From contig CAIUZV010000267.1 in assembly GCA_903903735.1 (NCBI GenBank), forward strand, positions 16,440-80,439: a stretch of 64,000 nucleotides of DNA, given 5' to 3'. Position 1 is the first letter of the stretch. Every line of letters starts with the position of its first letter. Shown here piece after piece: positions 1 to 8,790 of the stretch. A program made the translations under genes and the position numbers. The notes beneath the pieces were generated by a model, which was given only the letters and a program-made list of their open reading frames with translations, had not been told where the DNA came from and searched no databases. This DNA comes from an uncultured beta proteobacterium. GTDB taxonomy: Bacteria; Pseudomonadota; Gammaproteobacteria; Burkholderiales; Burkholderiaceae_B.

Positions 1-1
1 G

Positions 2-223
2 AGCAAGACCCATCGCGAAGGCGTATCGGATCTGTTCACTGATTGGCGCGAGTGGGCAGAGCGTGCTGGCGAGTACGTGGGCTCAATCAAGCGGTTCTCA
101 GAGCTGATGTCGACCCGCAAGTTCGAGAAATGCCGACTGCATGGCGGTGCACGCGCAATCGCGGGCATCAGTCTACGACCTAAGCCTCATAGCGGTGGCG
201 GCTACCCATACCGAGACGATTGA
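2..223 (+). CDS. C-terminal fragment of a phage/plasmid primase (P4/D5-like), truncated by window start
   Basis: Open frame from base 2 to TGA at 221-223 (SKTHREGVSDLFTDWREWAERAGEYVGSIKRFSELMSTRKFEK...GYPYRDD*), resembling the C-terminus of P4-family primases. Confidence 0.55.
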   Translation, partial: SKTHREGVSDLFTDWREWAERAGEYVGSIKRFSELMSTRKFEKCRLHGGARAIAGISLRPKPHSGGGYPYRDD

Positions 224-349
224 ACCAAACCATGGTGACGGATTTGACAGTCTTACTGATTAACCCCTCACGCGTGCGCGCACACACACGATAGAGGAAT
301 AACCGTGAAACCTGTCCAACCCGTCACCCGATCAAATTCTGGAGACGAA

Positions 350-823
350 ATGAACACGACGATTCTTGCCCTGGACTTGGGCACAACGACTGGCTGGGCC
401 TTGATGGATGCAGACGGTCAGATCACAAGCGGCAGCCAATCCTTCAAGCCTCAACGCTTCGAAGGTGGTGGCATGCGATTCCTGAAATTCAAACGCTGGC
501 TTACAGACGTGAAGCAATGCACCACAGGCATTGACCTGGTCGTGTTTGAAGAAGTACGCAGGCATGTGGGTGTGGATGCTGCCCATGCATACGGTGGCTT
601 CATGGGTCAACTGACAGCCTGGTGTGAGCACCATCAGATCCCCTACGAAGGCATACCGGTCGGCACGATCAAGAAGCACGCAACCGGCAAGGGCAATGCA
701 GGCAAGGAGGACATGATCGCGAGCGTTCAAGCACGCGGCCACCAACCTGCAGACGACAACGAAGCAGACGCAATTGCACTGGCCTACCTGGCTCGCGATC
801 GTCAGACGACACAGGAGGTGTGA
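350..823 (+). CDS. RuvC-like phage Holliday junction resolvase
   Basis: ILALDLGTTTGWAL RNase H-fold motif and C-terminal DNEADAIALAYLA; ATG at 350 preferred over 305. Confidence 0.75.
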   Translation: MNTTILALDLGTTTGWALMDADGQITSGSQSFKPQRFEGGGMRFLKFKRWLTDVKQCTTGIDLVVFEEVRRHVGVDAAHAYGGFMGQLTAWCEHHQIPYEGIPVGTIKKHATGKGNAGKEDMIASVQARGHQPADDNEADAIALAYLARDRQTTQEV

Positions 824-824
824 G

Positions 825-1031
825 ATGAAAGTCCCAGCACAACCGTATCGCTGCGCTCTTGGAAAAGTGCAGCCTGTCGTGACCGATCTGGATGCTGTCA
901 AGCGTTCAGGCTGGCGTGAGCAACACATCCTGGTCGTGTCAGATCAAGACGAGCGACTGGACTTCCTCGAGCGTGAGTTCATTCGCCGCATTGGTGAACG
1001 CCTCTATGGTCCAGGAGGCAAGCATGGCTAA
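825..1031 (+). CDS. Hypothetical phage protein
   Basis: ORF with AGGAGGTG upstream of ATG at 825, compact with neighbours. Confidence 0.55.
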   Translation: MKVPAQPYRCALGKVQPVVTDLDAVKRSGWREQHILVVSDQDERLDFLEREFIRRIGERLYGPGGKHG

Positions 1032-1443
1032 GACGATCACCATCTGGACGGTTGACGATGTAGCCGCACGTTTTAGCGATGCAGCGCACACGTCGTATCG
1101 CCTGCCACCTGTGCGAGTTCAGGGGTATGCCAGCCCCTGGATGAGCTTGGCCATGCAAGTGCCCAATCGCTACCCTGATCCCGAACGTGTTTACCGCCCC
1201 ATGCCACCCGGTCCTGAAGCAGTGGAACGCATGCTTGAGACCATGCGCTGGGTTCAGTGGTTGGAGGAAGAGCAACGCCATCTAGTGTGGATGCGGGCCA
1301 AGCGTTACGAGTGGCATCAAATCGGCAGACGCTTTGCTTGTGATCGCAACACTGCAGCCAGGCGTTGGAAGAAGGCAATGCAACTGGTGGCCGACAACCT
1401 CAACGGGTCATTCAACTCATGCGCGGAAATTGGCGTGAATTGA
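1024..1443 (+). CDS. Phage protein with HTH-like C-terminus (DUF6362-like)
   Basis: AKRYEWHQIGRRFACDRNTAARRWKKAM HTH-like segment; ATG at 1024 overlapping previous CDS. Confidence 0.55.
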   Translation: MAKTITIWTVDDVAARFSDAAHTSYRLPPVRVQGYASPWMSLAMQVPNRYPDPERVYRPMPPGPEAVERMLETMRWVQWLEEEQRHLVWMRAKRYEWHQIGRRFACDRNTAARRWKKAMQLVADNLNGSFNSCAEIGVN

Positions 1444-1704
1444 TTGGAATGGTGGCGTGTGTGGGTGCATCTGAGGCAATGAGCGACTTTACCCGGTGCA
1501 GCATTTCGAGCCATTTGAGCGTACATTTTCAGCTATGGTGTGGAAAGGAGTGCAGGCCACTCCCTCCATACAAATTTCTGGGTCCTTCCTTGCCAAATCC
1601 CTATGCGGGGGGCAAAGGCCCGAGATTTCGATAGCGACAGATTGAAAAACCGGGTTTGCAGTTCGCACCGGGTTTGCACCCCCCCCTCACCCCCCAAGGA
1701 CTTT

Positions 1705-2970
1705 ATGACTCCCGAGATCAGAATGATCGCGGTGGATTCGCTCATCCCTTATGCGCGAAACGCCCGCACACACAGCGACGGCCAGGTGGCTCAGATCGCT
1801 GCATCCATTGCCGAGTTTGGGTTCACCAACCCGATCCTGTCGGATGGCGAGCGCGGAGTGATTGCTGGGCATGGCCGTTTAATGGCGGCTCGCAAGCTGG
1901 GTCTCACAGAAGTGCCTGTGATCGAGTTGGCGCACCTGACGCCCACCCAGAAAAAGGCCTACATCCTGGCCGACAACCGGATTGCCGAAAACGCAGGCTG
2001 GGATGAAGAGCTTCTGAAATTGGAACTGGCTGAGTTGCAGGCTGCCGAGTACGACCTGGAACTGATGGGCTTCAGCGATGAGGAAATCGACAAGCTGCTC
2101 AACGGCGATGAACAAAACGATGGTCTGACCGACGAAGACGCAGTACCGGAAACCCCAGTAGAACCGACCTCAAAGCCGGGCGACCTGTGGATCCTCGGCA
2201 ACCATCGCTTGCTTTGCGGAGACTCCACGGTCCTGACGGACGTGGAGCGCCTGATGGATGGCCAACTGGCTGACATGGCTTTCACCGATCCACCCTACAA
2301 CGTGGACTATGGCAACAGCGCCAAGGACAAGATGCGAGGCAAAGACCGACGCATCCTCAACGATGCCTTGGGTGATGGCTTCTACCAATTTCTCTATGAC
2401 GCCTGCGTCAACCTGCTGGTGGTTACCAAGGGTGCGTGCTACGTGTGCATGAGTTCATCGGAGCTGCACACCTTGCAAAAGGCCTGGCTGGATGCTGGCG
2501 GCAAGTGGTCGACTTTCGTGATTTGGGCCAAGAACACTTTCACGCTGGGCAGAGCTGATTACCAACGCCAGTACGAGCCGATCTTGTACGGCTGGAAGCA
2601 GGGCACCGATCACTTCTGGTGTGGCGACCGAGACCAGGCTGATGTCTGGTTCTACAACAAGCCGCGCGTCAACGATCTGCACCCGACCATGAAACCAGTC
2701 GAGCTGGTTGAGCGAGCCATTCGCAATTCGTCCAAGAGCCGCGATGTCGTTCTAGATCTATTTGGTGGCTCCGGAACTACTTTGATTGCGTGCGAGAAGA
2801 CGGGGCGTCAAGCTCGGTTGATTGAACTGGATCCGAAGTTCGTCGACGTGATCGTCAAACGCTGGGAAGACTACACCGGCAAGAAAGCCGTTCGAGAAAA
2901 CGGTGGCTCAGAACTGGAGCAGGCACCACAGGCCAATGAGCAAGAGGCGGTGGATCAGGCGCAGTCTTGA
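1705..2970 (+). CDS. ParB-like nuclease domain plus DNA (N6/N4) methyltransferase
   Basis: N-terminal ParB-like PYARNARTHSDGQVAQIAASIAEFGFTNPIL...GHGRLMAA; DPPYNV methylase motif IV; DLFGGSGTTLIACEKTGRQ SAM motif. Confidence 0.9.
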   Translation: MTPEIRMIAVDSLIPYARNARTHSDGQVAQIAASIAEFGFTNPILSDGERGVIAGHGRLMAARKLGLTEVPVIELAHLTPTQKKAYILADNRIAENAGWDEELLKLELAELQAAEYDLELMGFSDEEIDKLLNGDEQNDGLTDEDAVPETPVEPTSKPGDLWILGNHRLLCGDSTVLTDVERLMDGQLADMAFTDPPYNVDYGNSAKDKMRGKDRRILNDALGDGFYQFLYDACVNLLVVTKGACYVCMSSSELHTLQKAWLDAGGKWSTFVIWAKNTFTLGRADYQRQYEPILYGWKQGTDHFWCGDRDQADVWFYNKPRVNDLHPTMKPVELVERAIRNSSKSRDVVLDLFGGSGTTLIACEKTGRQARLIELDPKFVDVIVKRWEDYTGKKAVRENGGSELEQAPQANEQEAVDQAQS

Positions 2971-3332
2971 TCAATTCCGCTTTGGATCACAAACCCGGTG
3001 AGGTATGGCAGCCCTTTGGGGATGCCGTAGCTGCGCTGAGTCAAGCGCCCAATTTTCCAACTCATCCATTTCACTACGGCCTTAGCGACGGCCTTGTGCA
3101 TGTCATGGCTATTCAATAAGGCGTCTTGCACCGAATCGGCGAAGTGACGGCCATGGCTGCTATCCAGAAACACGCGGATAGATTCAAGCGGCTCACCGGT
3201 GGCATTGGATATTTGCGCCATGGCAATGGGCCAGGCAATGCTGGCGTGTCCGCCCATAGTTCCCCAAAAGCCCCACGACTCGTTTTCAGAGGCGGGGATT
3301 TTGACGAAGTCATTTGCTTGTGAAGATCGCAT
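2955..3332 (-). CDS. Hypothetical phage protein
   Basis: Minus-strand ORF in a gap between plus-strand genes, collinear with downstream minus genes. Confidence 0.5.
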   Translation of the reverse strand: MRSSQANDFVKIPASENESWGFWGTMGGHASIAWPIAMAQISNATGEPLESIRVFLDSSHGRHFADSVQDALLNSHDMHKAVAKAVVKWMSWKIGRLTQRSYGIPKGLPYLTGFVIQSGIDQDCA

Positions 3333-3335
3333 GGC

Positions 3336-3695
3336 TCAACCCAATCGTGCAACGTAGCGTGGGTAATCCCCGCCAGATGGATCGATGAACAGGTAGGGGC
3401 GACCGGGCGCTTGAACTTGGACGCATAAGCGCCCTTGTCCCAAGTAGCCGCCCTTGCCCTTTAGCCAGTCGCGCGACTTGAAGAGGTTCATCGCGAATCC
3501 GTCGAACTCTTCGGGTTCCATCTCACGGATCTCGGTGACGTAGGCGATGTAATCGCCGCTGCCTGCGATGTCGTTGATGTCGCTGGGTTTGCGTCCGAAG
3601 GGCAAGCGGATGCTCAGCTCTTGAACCTCCATTTCCTGGCCGTCGAAATTCACGGTCAAGGGTTTGCATTCGATGTTGAGGGTGATGTTTTTCAT
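3336..3695 (-). CDS. Hypothetical phage protein
   Basis: Minus ORF MKNITLNIECKPLTVNFDGQEMEVQ... Confidence 0.5.
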   Translation of the reverse strand: MKNITLNIECKPLTVNFDGQEMEVQELSIRLPFGRKPSDINDIAGSGDYIAYVTEIREMEPEEFDGFAMNLFKSRDWLKGKGGYLGQGRLCVQVQAPGRPYLFIDPSGGDYPRYVARLG

Positions 3696-3702
3696 GTGAG
3701 CC

Positions 3703-4149
3703 TCAGTCGATGCGGTAGGTGCGTTGTTGGCCATCGGTTTTCTCAGAAGCGATGCTCAAGCCGAGCTTCTTTTTCAGGGCTCCGGCCATGCAGCCCCTGA
3801 CCGTGTGCTGTTGCCATCCGGTGGCCTCAACCATCTGCTCGAGCGTTGCCCCCTCCGGACGCTGGAGCAATTCGATCAGCGTGGCCTGCTTGGTGCCCTC
3901 TCGTTTGGAGGGTGTTGCCTTGGCTTCGATCGCAATGCCAAGGGCGCTGCGCCCTGCGTCTGTGATTGCAAATCGCGTGGTGCCGTCCTCGGCTTGGCTG
4001 TGGGCGGCAATGAGATTGGCGTTGGCCAGGGATGTCAAAACCTTGAGCCGCGCACCCCCTTTGAGATTGGCCGGGAATTCGGTCAGCAAGCGCTCTGGAT
4101 GCTGGGCCGCTGCGGTGAGCAGATTGGTTTGGGTTTCGGAGAGTTTCAT
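3703..4149 (-). CDS. DUF3489-like protein
   Basis: C-terminal TKQATLIELLQRPEGATLEQMVEATGWQQHTVRGCMAGALKKKLGL typical of DUF3489. Confidence 0.75.
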   Translation of the reverse strand: MKLSETQTNLLTAAAQHPERLLTEFPANLKGGARLKVLTSLANANLIAAHSQAEDGTTRFAITDAGRSALGIAIEAKATPSKREGTKQATLIELLQRPEGATLEQMVEATGWQQHTVRGCMAGALKKKLGLSIASEKTDGQQRTYRID

Positions 4150-4203
4150 GGTTTTTCCTTTAAAAAAATGGTGATGTGATGAACGCTTCATTCCGCTCGC
4201 TTA

Positions 4204-4437
4204 TCAAGCGATTTCTGAATCTTTTTTATTCCCCTGTTGCTTCTTCGTCTGCGCCTGCAGGCCAGCCTGATAAGCCGCTTGCAGAGCAGCCTCAATCCCC
4301 CAAACCGACACGTCGTGAAAGTCCAGCCGGTCCGAATGCTGCGTCTGCAGCGTCTGGACAAAAAGGTGCTCGCGTGCGATCTGCTCTAAAAGGCAAGAAG
4401 GCGCGTTGATGGCGTTGGTGGTTTTCTTGTGGTTCAT
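4204..4437 (-). CDS. Small hypothetical protein (DUF6900-like)
   Basis: LQTQHSDRLDFHDVSVWGIEAALQAAYQAG core. Confidence 0.55.
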   Translation of the reverse strand: MNHKKTTNAINAPSCLLEQIAREHLFVQTLQTQHSDRLDFHDVSVWGIEAALQAAYQAGLQAQTKKQQGNKKDSEIA

Positions 4438-4526
4438 GCGGCGCTCCAAAAAACGTTGATTGATGACCGTATGAACGCTTCATTTCCGAACAACATCAAG
4501 TCAATTTCTTAGCCAGACTCTTTCAC

Positions 4527-5084
4527 TTGGGTATGACCGATCGACTCTCAATTCGGGCCTATGCGCGCCACCGAGGGGTGTCCGATACGGCGGTGCGCAA
4601 GGCCATCGAGGCCGGGCGGATCACCCCCAACGCAGACGGCACGATCAATGCGGCGCAGGCCGATGCTCAATGGAGCAAAAACACAGATGCCACGCAGCAG
4701 CGGGGCAAACACAAGCCCGTCTCCAATGAGGCGATTGCGGGAATACGGGAAACGCTGGGTGAATCAGCGGGCGCGTTTGAACCCAAAGGCGGTGGCACCA
4801 CCTTGCTGCAGGCCAAGACCGCCAATGAGGTGCTCAAGGCGCAGACCAACAGGGTGCGACTCGCCCGCCTCAAAGGCGAGTTGGTCAATCGTGACCAGGC
4901 CGTTGCACACGTTTTTAAGATGGCACGCGCCGAGCGCGATGCTTGGTTGAACTGGCCTGCGCGAGTAGCTGCGCAGATGGCCGCTGACCTCAATGCCGAT
5001 GGGCATACCTTGCATGTGCTGCTGGAAAAAGCCGTGCGCAATCACTTGATCGAACTGGGCGATTTGGCTGTTCGATTGGACTGA
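4527..5084 (+). CDS. Phage terminase small subunit-like / DNA-packaging protein
   Basis: N-terminal HTH (IRAYARHRGVSDTAVRKAIEAGRI), immediately upstream of terminase large subunit. Confidence 0.75.
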   Translation: MGMTDRLSIRAYARHRGVSDTAVRKAIEAGRITPNADGTINAAQADAQWSKNTDATQQRGKHKPVSNEAIAGIRETLGESAGAFEPKGGGTTLLQAKTANEVLKAQTNRVRLARLKGELVNRDQAVAHVFKMARAERDAWLNWPARVAAQMAADLNADGHTLHVLLEKAVRNHLIELGDLAVRLD

Positions 5085-5123
5085 GCCCTGATTGGGGCTT
5101 GAGGCTTTACGGAATGCAGGAAT

Positions 5124-7064
5124 GTGTTGGAACACTATGACGGATTTGATGCCATCGCTGAAGCGTGGCGCGAGGGGCTCACCCCCGACCCACTGTTGAC
5201 AGTGTCTGAATGGGCAGATCAGTACCGAGTGCTCTCGGGAAAGTCGGCCTCGGAGCCGGGCAAGTGGCGAACCAATCGCACGCCTTATCTCAAGGAGATC
5301 ATGGACTGTCTCTCGCCAACATCACCCGTCGAGCGGGTGGTGTTCATGAAAGGCGCGCAGGTCGGCGGCACAGAGTGCGGCAACAACTGGATTGGCTATG
5401 TCATCCATTTGGCCCCTGGTCCCATGATGGCTGTTGCGCCGACGGTCGAGATGGCCAAGCGCAACTCCAAACAGCGGATTGATCCACTGATCGAAGAAAG
5501 CCCGACGCTCTCTAGTTTGATCGCACCCGCACGGGCGCGCGATTCTGGAAACACCATCCTGGGTAAAGAGTTCCGTGGCGGCGTGCTGGTGATGACAGGC
5601 GCAAACAGCGCCGTGGGTCTGCGCTCAATGCCAGTGCGCTATTTGTTTCTCGACGAAGTTGACGGCTACCCGGGTGACGTTGAAGGAGAAGGTGATGCGA
5701 TTGCACTGGCTGAGGCTCGAACCCGAACCTTTGCACGCAGAAAGATTTTCATCGTCTCGACGCCAACAATTTCTGGAACGTCGCGCATTGAGCGCGAGTA
5801 CGAGCAAACAGACCAGCGACAGTTCATGGTCCCGTGCCCGCACTGCGACCACGAACAAGTCTTGGCTTTCGAACGATTGATCTGGGAAAAAGGACTGCCC
5901 GAGACGGCGCACTACAAGTGCGAGTCGTGCGAGCAGCCCATTTACGAATACCAAAAGACCGAGATGCTCGAGCGAGGACGGTGGCAGTCATCGATTCCGG
6001 ATTACGTTGGCAAAACTGTGGGGTTTCACTTGTCCAGCTTGTACAGCCCGGTGGGTTGGCGCAGTTGGGCTGACATCGCTGCAGCCTGGGAAGCGGCGCA
6101 AGGATCTGCAACTGCCTTGAAAGCATTCAAAAACACAGAGCTGGGCGAGACCTGGGTCGAGCAAGGCGAAACCCCCGAATGGGAGCGTTTGCTGGAGCGA
6201 CGTGAGGACTACCGAATCGGCACCGTCCCACTGGGGGCGGCTTTGCTGTGCGCCGGGGTGGACGTTCAGAAGGACCGCATCGAGGTTTCAGTCTGGGCAT
6301 TCGGTCGGGGCAAAGAGGCGTGGCTGGTTGAGCACCGAGTGCTGGCCGGTGACACCTCCCGCGATACGGTCTGGCAGCGGCTTCGTGAAATGCTCGATGA
6401 GTCCTGGACGCATGCGTCTGGGGTGCAGTTACGTCTGAGTCGCATCGGCCTGGATACAGGATATGCCACCCAAGAGGCCTATGCCTTCGTACGCAAGATG
6501 CGTGACTCTCGGCTGCTACCCATGAAGGGTGTGGCCCGTGGTGCTGCACTTGTCGGGTTGCCGACCGCTGTGGACATGACTGCGGGCGGCAAGAAGCTGC
6601 GCCGGGGCGTTCGTGTCTATTCAGTTGTTGGTGGCATTGCCAAGCTGGAGTTCTACAACCATCTGCGCAAAACCATGGAAGTGACCGAGGACGGTGAGAT
6701 CCTGTATCCCGCTGGGTACGTCCACTTGCCCAAGGTCGATGTCGAGTTCGTGCAGCAGTTGTGTTCAGAGCAATTGGTCACGCGCAGAGACCGCAACGGT
6801 TATCCAGTGCGTGAATGGCAAAAGATCCGCGAACGCAATGAGGCACTTGATTGCTACGTTTATGCACGGGCAGCAGCGAGCCTAGCTGGTCTTGACCGAT
6901 ACGAGGAGCGGCATTGGCGCGAATTGGAAAAACCTCTAGGTGTTACAGGGCCACCTGAAGACGCCCAATCAACCAAGCAAGAAGCCACCCCCAGCGGTGG
7001 CTTTGTTGTTTCTAAAGGACCACAACGCGGTAGGCGCTTGATTCGCAGCCGGTGGATGAACTGA
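5124..7064 (+). CDS. Phage terminase large subunit (GpA family)
   Basis: VERVVFMKGAQVGGTECGNNWIGY Walker-A-like, FLDEVDGYP Walker-B, CPHCDHEQ...CESCEQPI zinc motif. Confidence 0.92.
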   Translation: MLEHYDGFDAIAEAWREGLTPDPLLTVSEWADQYRVLSGKSASEPGKWRTNRTPYLKEIMDCLSPTSPVERVVFMKGAQVGGTECGNNWIGYVIHLAPGPMMAVAPTVEMAKRNSKQRIDPLIEESPTLSSLIAPARARDSGNTILGKEFRGGVLVMTGANSAVGLRSMPVRYLFLDEVDGYPGDVEGEGDAIALAEARTRTFARRKIFIVSTPTISGTSRIEREYEQTDQRQFMVPCPHCDHEQVLAFERLIWEKGLPETAHYKCESCEQPIYEYQKTEMLERGRWQSSIPDYVGKTVGFHLSSLYSPVGWRSWADIAAAWEAAQGSATALKAFKNTELGETWVEQGETPEWERLLERREDYRIGTVPLGAALLCAGVDVQKDRIEVSVWAFGRGKEAWLVEHRVLAGDTSRDTVWQRLREMLDESWTHASGVQLRLSRIGLDTGYATQEAYAFVRKMRDSRLLPMKGVARGAALVGLPTAVDMTAGGKKLRRGVRVYSVVGGIAKLEFYNHLRKTMEVTEDGEILYPAGYVHLPKVDVEFVQQLCSEQLVTRRDRNGYPVREWQKIRERNEALDCYVYARAAASLAGLDRYEERHWRELEKPLGVTGPPEDAQSTKQEATPSGGFVVSKGPQRGRRLIRSRWMN

Positions 7065-7273
7065 TGACGACCTATACCAAAGAGCATGCACAAGCGCTGC
7101 GAGAAGCCATTGCCAGTGGTGAACATCGGGTGACGTACGACGGTAAAACGATCGAGTACCGAACTGTTTCCGATCTCAAACTGGCCTTGGCAGAGGTAGA
7201 AGCCGCGCTGGCATCCGACAGCGGCAAAACCAAGACCCGTCAAATCCGGGTCACCACATCTAAAGGGTTCTGA
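7052..7273 (+). CDS. gpW-like head-tail joining protein
   Basis: Small ORF between terminase and portal; YDGKTIEYRTVSDLKLALAEVEAAL. Confidence 0.7.
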   Translation: MDELMTTYTKEHAQALREAIASGEHRVTYDGKTIEYRTVSDLKLALAEVEAALASDSGKTKTRQIRVTTSKGF

Positions 7274-7274
7274 C

Positions 7275-8777
7275 ATGGCCTTTTGGAAAAAACTCACGGC
7301 CTATGTGGGCTGGAATTCCGTTCACGAGGCTGCTGGCTCAGGTCGCAGGTCTCGTGTTTGGAATCCTGGTGATCCGGGAGCTGTCTCGGCGATGCTGGCC
7401 ACGGGCAACCAACTGCGGGTCAAGTCTCGGGATCTGGTGCGCAGAAACGCCTGGGCGGCCAATGCGGTCGACAGCTTTGTCTCCAATGCCATCGGCACGG
7501 GGATCAAGCCGCAATCCTTGGTGGATGACCCCAAGTTCCGGGAGAAGGTTCATGCGCTGTGGTGGCAGTGGGTGGAGGAAGCAGACAGCAACAACCTCAC
7601 CGATTTCTACGGCCTGCAGTCACTTGCATGTCGGGCGATGGTTGAGGGTGGCGAATGCCTGATCCGCATCCGCAATCGACGGCAGGAAGATGGCCTGAGT
7701 GTGCCGATCCAGTTGCAGATTCTGGAGCCCGAGCACCTGCCTTTGAACCTGAACACGATCAGTGCATCGGGCAACCAAATCCGTAGCGGCATCGAGTTTG
7801 ATGCCCTTGGGCGTCGGGTTGCCTACCACCTGTACCGCGAGCATCCGGGTGATCCGAGCTTGACGGTCAATGGCAACGATCTGGTGCCAGTCCCAGCTGA
7901 GGAGATCGTCCATCTGTTTCGCCCCCTGCGACCTGGACAGATTCGCGGAGAGCCCTGGCTATCGCGGGCCTTGGTCAAGCTCAATGAGCTCGACCAGTAC
8001 GACGACGCAGAGTTGGTTCGTAAAAAGACGGCGGCCATGTTCGCTGGCTTTATCACGCGTCAATCACCCGAAGACCAACTGCTGGGCGAAGGTGAAGCGG
8101 ATGAAATGGGCGTGGCCATGACGGGTTTGGAGCCTGGCACCATGCAAGTCCTGGAGCCTGGTGAGGACGTGAAGTTTTCTGATCCGACGGATGTCGGTGG
8201 CTCGTATGCGGAATTCCTGCGGGTGCAGTTTCGCGCAGTCGCTGTGGCCATGGGCATCACCTACGAACAGTTGACCGGTGATCTGTCGGGCGTGAATTAC
8301 TCGTCGATCCGCGCCGGTCTCCTGGAGTTCCGTCGCCGATGTGAAGCCATCCAGCATGGCGTGATCGTGCATCAGATTTGCCGCCCGATCTGGCGTGCAT
8401 GGATGGATGCCGCAGTGCTCAGTGGCGCACTGACAGCGACAGGTTATGCCAAGAGCCGTCAGTCCGCCAGAGCGTGGCAGGCGGTGAAGTGGATCCCGCA
8501 AGGCTGGCAGTGGGTGGATCCCGAGAAGGAATTCAAAGCCCTCCAACTGGCCATTCGCTCCGGTTTGATGAGCCGCTCTGAGGCCATCTCGTCCTTTGGC
8601 TACGACGCGGAAACGATCGACAAAGAGATTGCGGCAGACAACGCCAGGGCTGATGCGTTGGGGCTCGTTCTTGATACGGACCCCAGGCAAGTGGCACGCA
8701 ATGGTGCAACCAACTCGGCTGCTCCCTCGCTTCCCCCTGACTCACCAAGCGCGCCCTTGGTAGATCAGCAAATATAA
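7275..8777 (+). CDS. Phage portal protein (lambda family)
   Basis: Position plus MGITYEQLTGDLSGVNYSSIRAGLLEFRRRCE. Confidence 0.92.
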   Translation: MAFWKKLTAYVGWNSVHEAAGSGRRSRVWNPGDPGAVSAMLATGNQLRVKSRDLVRRNAWAANAVDSFVSNAIGTGIKPQSLVDDPKFREKVHALWWQWVEEADSNNLTDFYGLQSLACRAMVEGGECLIRIRNRRQEDGLSVPIQLQILEPEHLPLNLNTISASGNQIRSGIEFDALGRRVAYHLYREHPGDPSLTVNGNDLVPVPAEEIVHLFRPLRPGQIRGEPWLSRALVKLNELDQYDDAELVRKKTAAMFAGFITRQSPEDQLLGEGEADEMGVAMTGLEPGTMQVLEPGEDVKFSDPTDVGGSYAEFLRVQFRAVAVAMGITYEQLTGDLSGVNYSSIRAGLLEFRRRCEAIQHGVIVHQICRPIWRAWMDAAVLSGALTATGYAKSRQSARAWQAVKWIPQGWQWVDPEKEFKALQLAIRSGLMSRSEAISSFGYDAETIDKEIAADNARADALGLVLDTDPRQVARNGATNSAAPSLPPDSPSAPLVDQQI

Positions 8778-8790
8778 AACCAGAGGACCT

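Noticed and set aside
1705-2970. Third ParB-domain protein as a partner of the paired ParB genes
   Set aside because: This ParB-like domain is fused to a DNA methyltransferase in the phage early region and is a common phage architecture, ~27 kb away.
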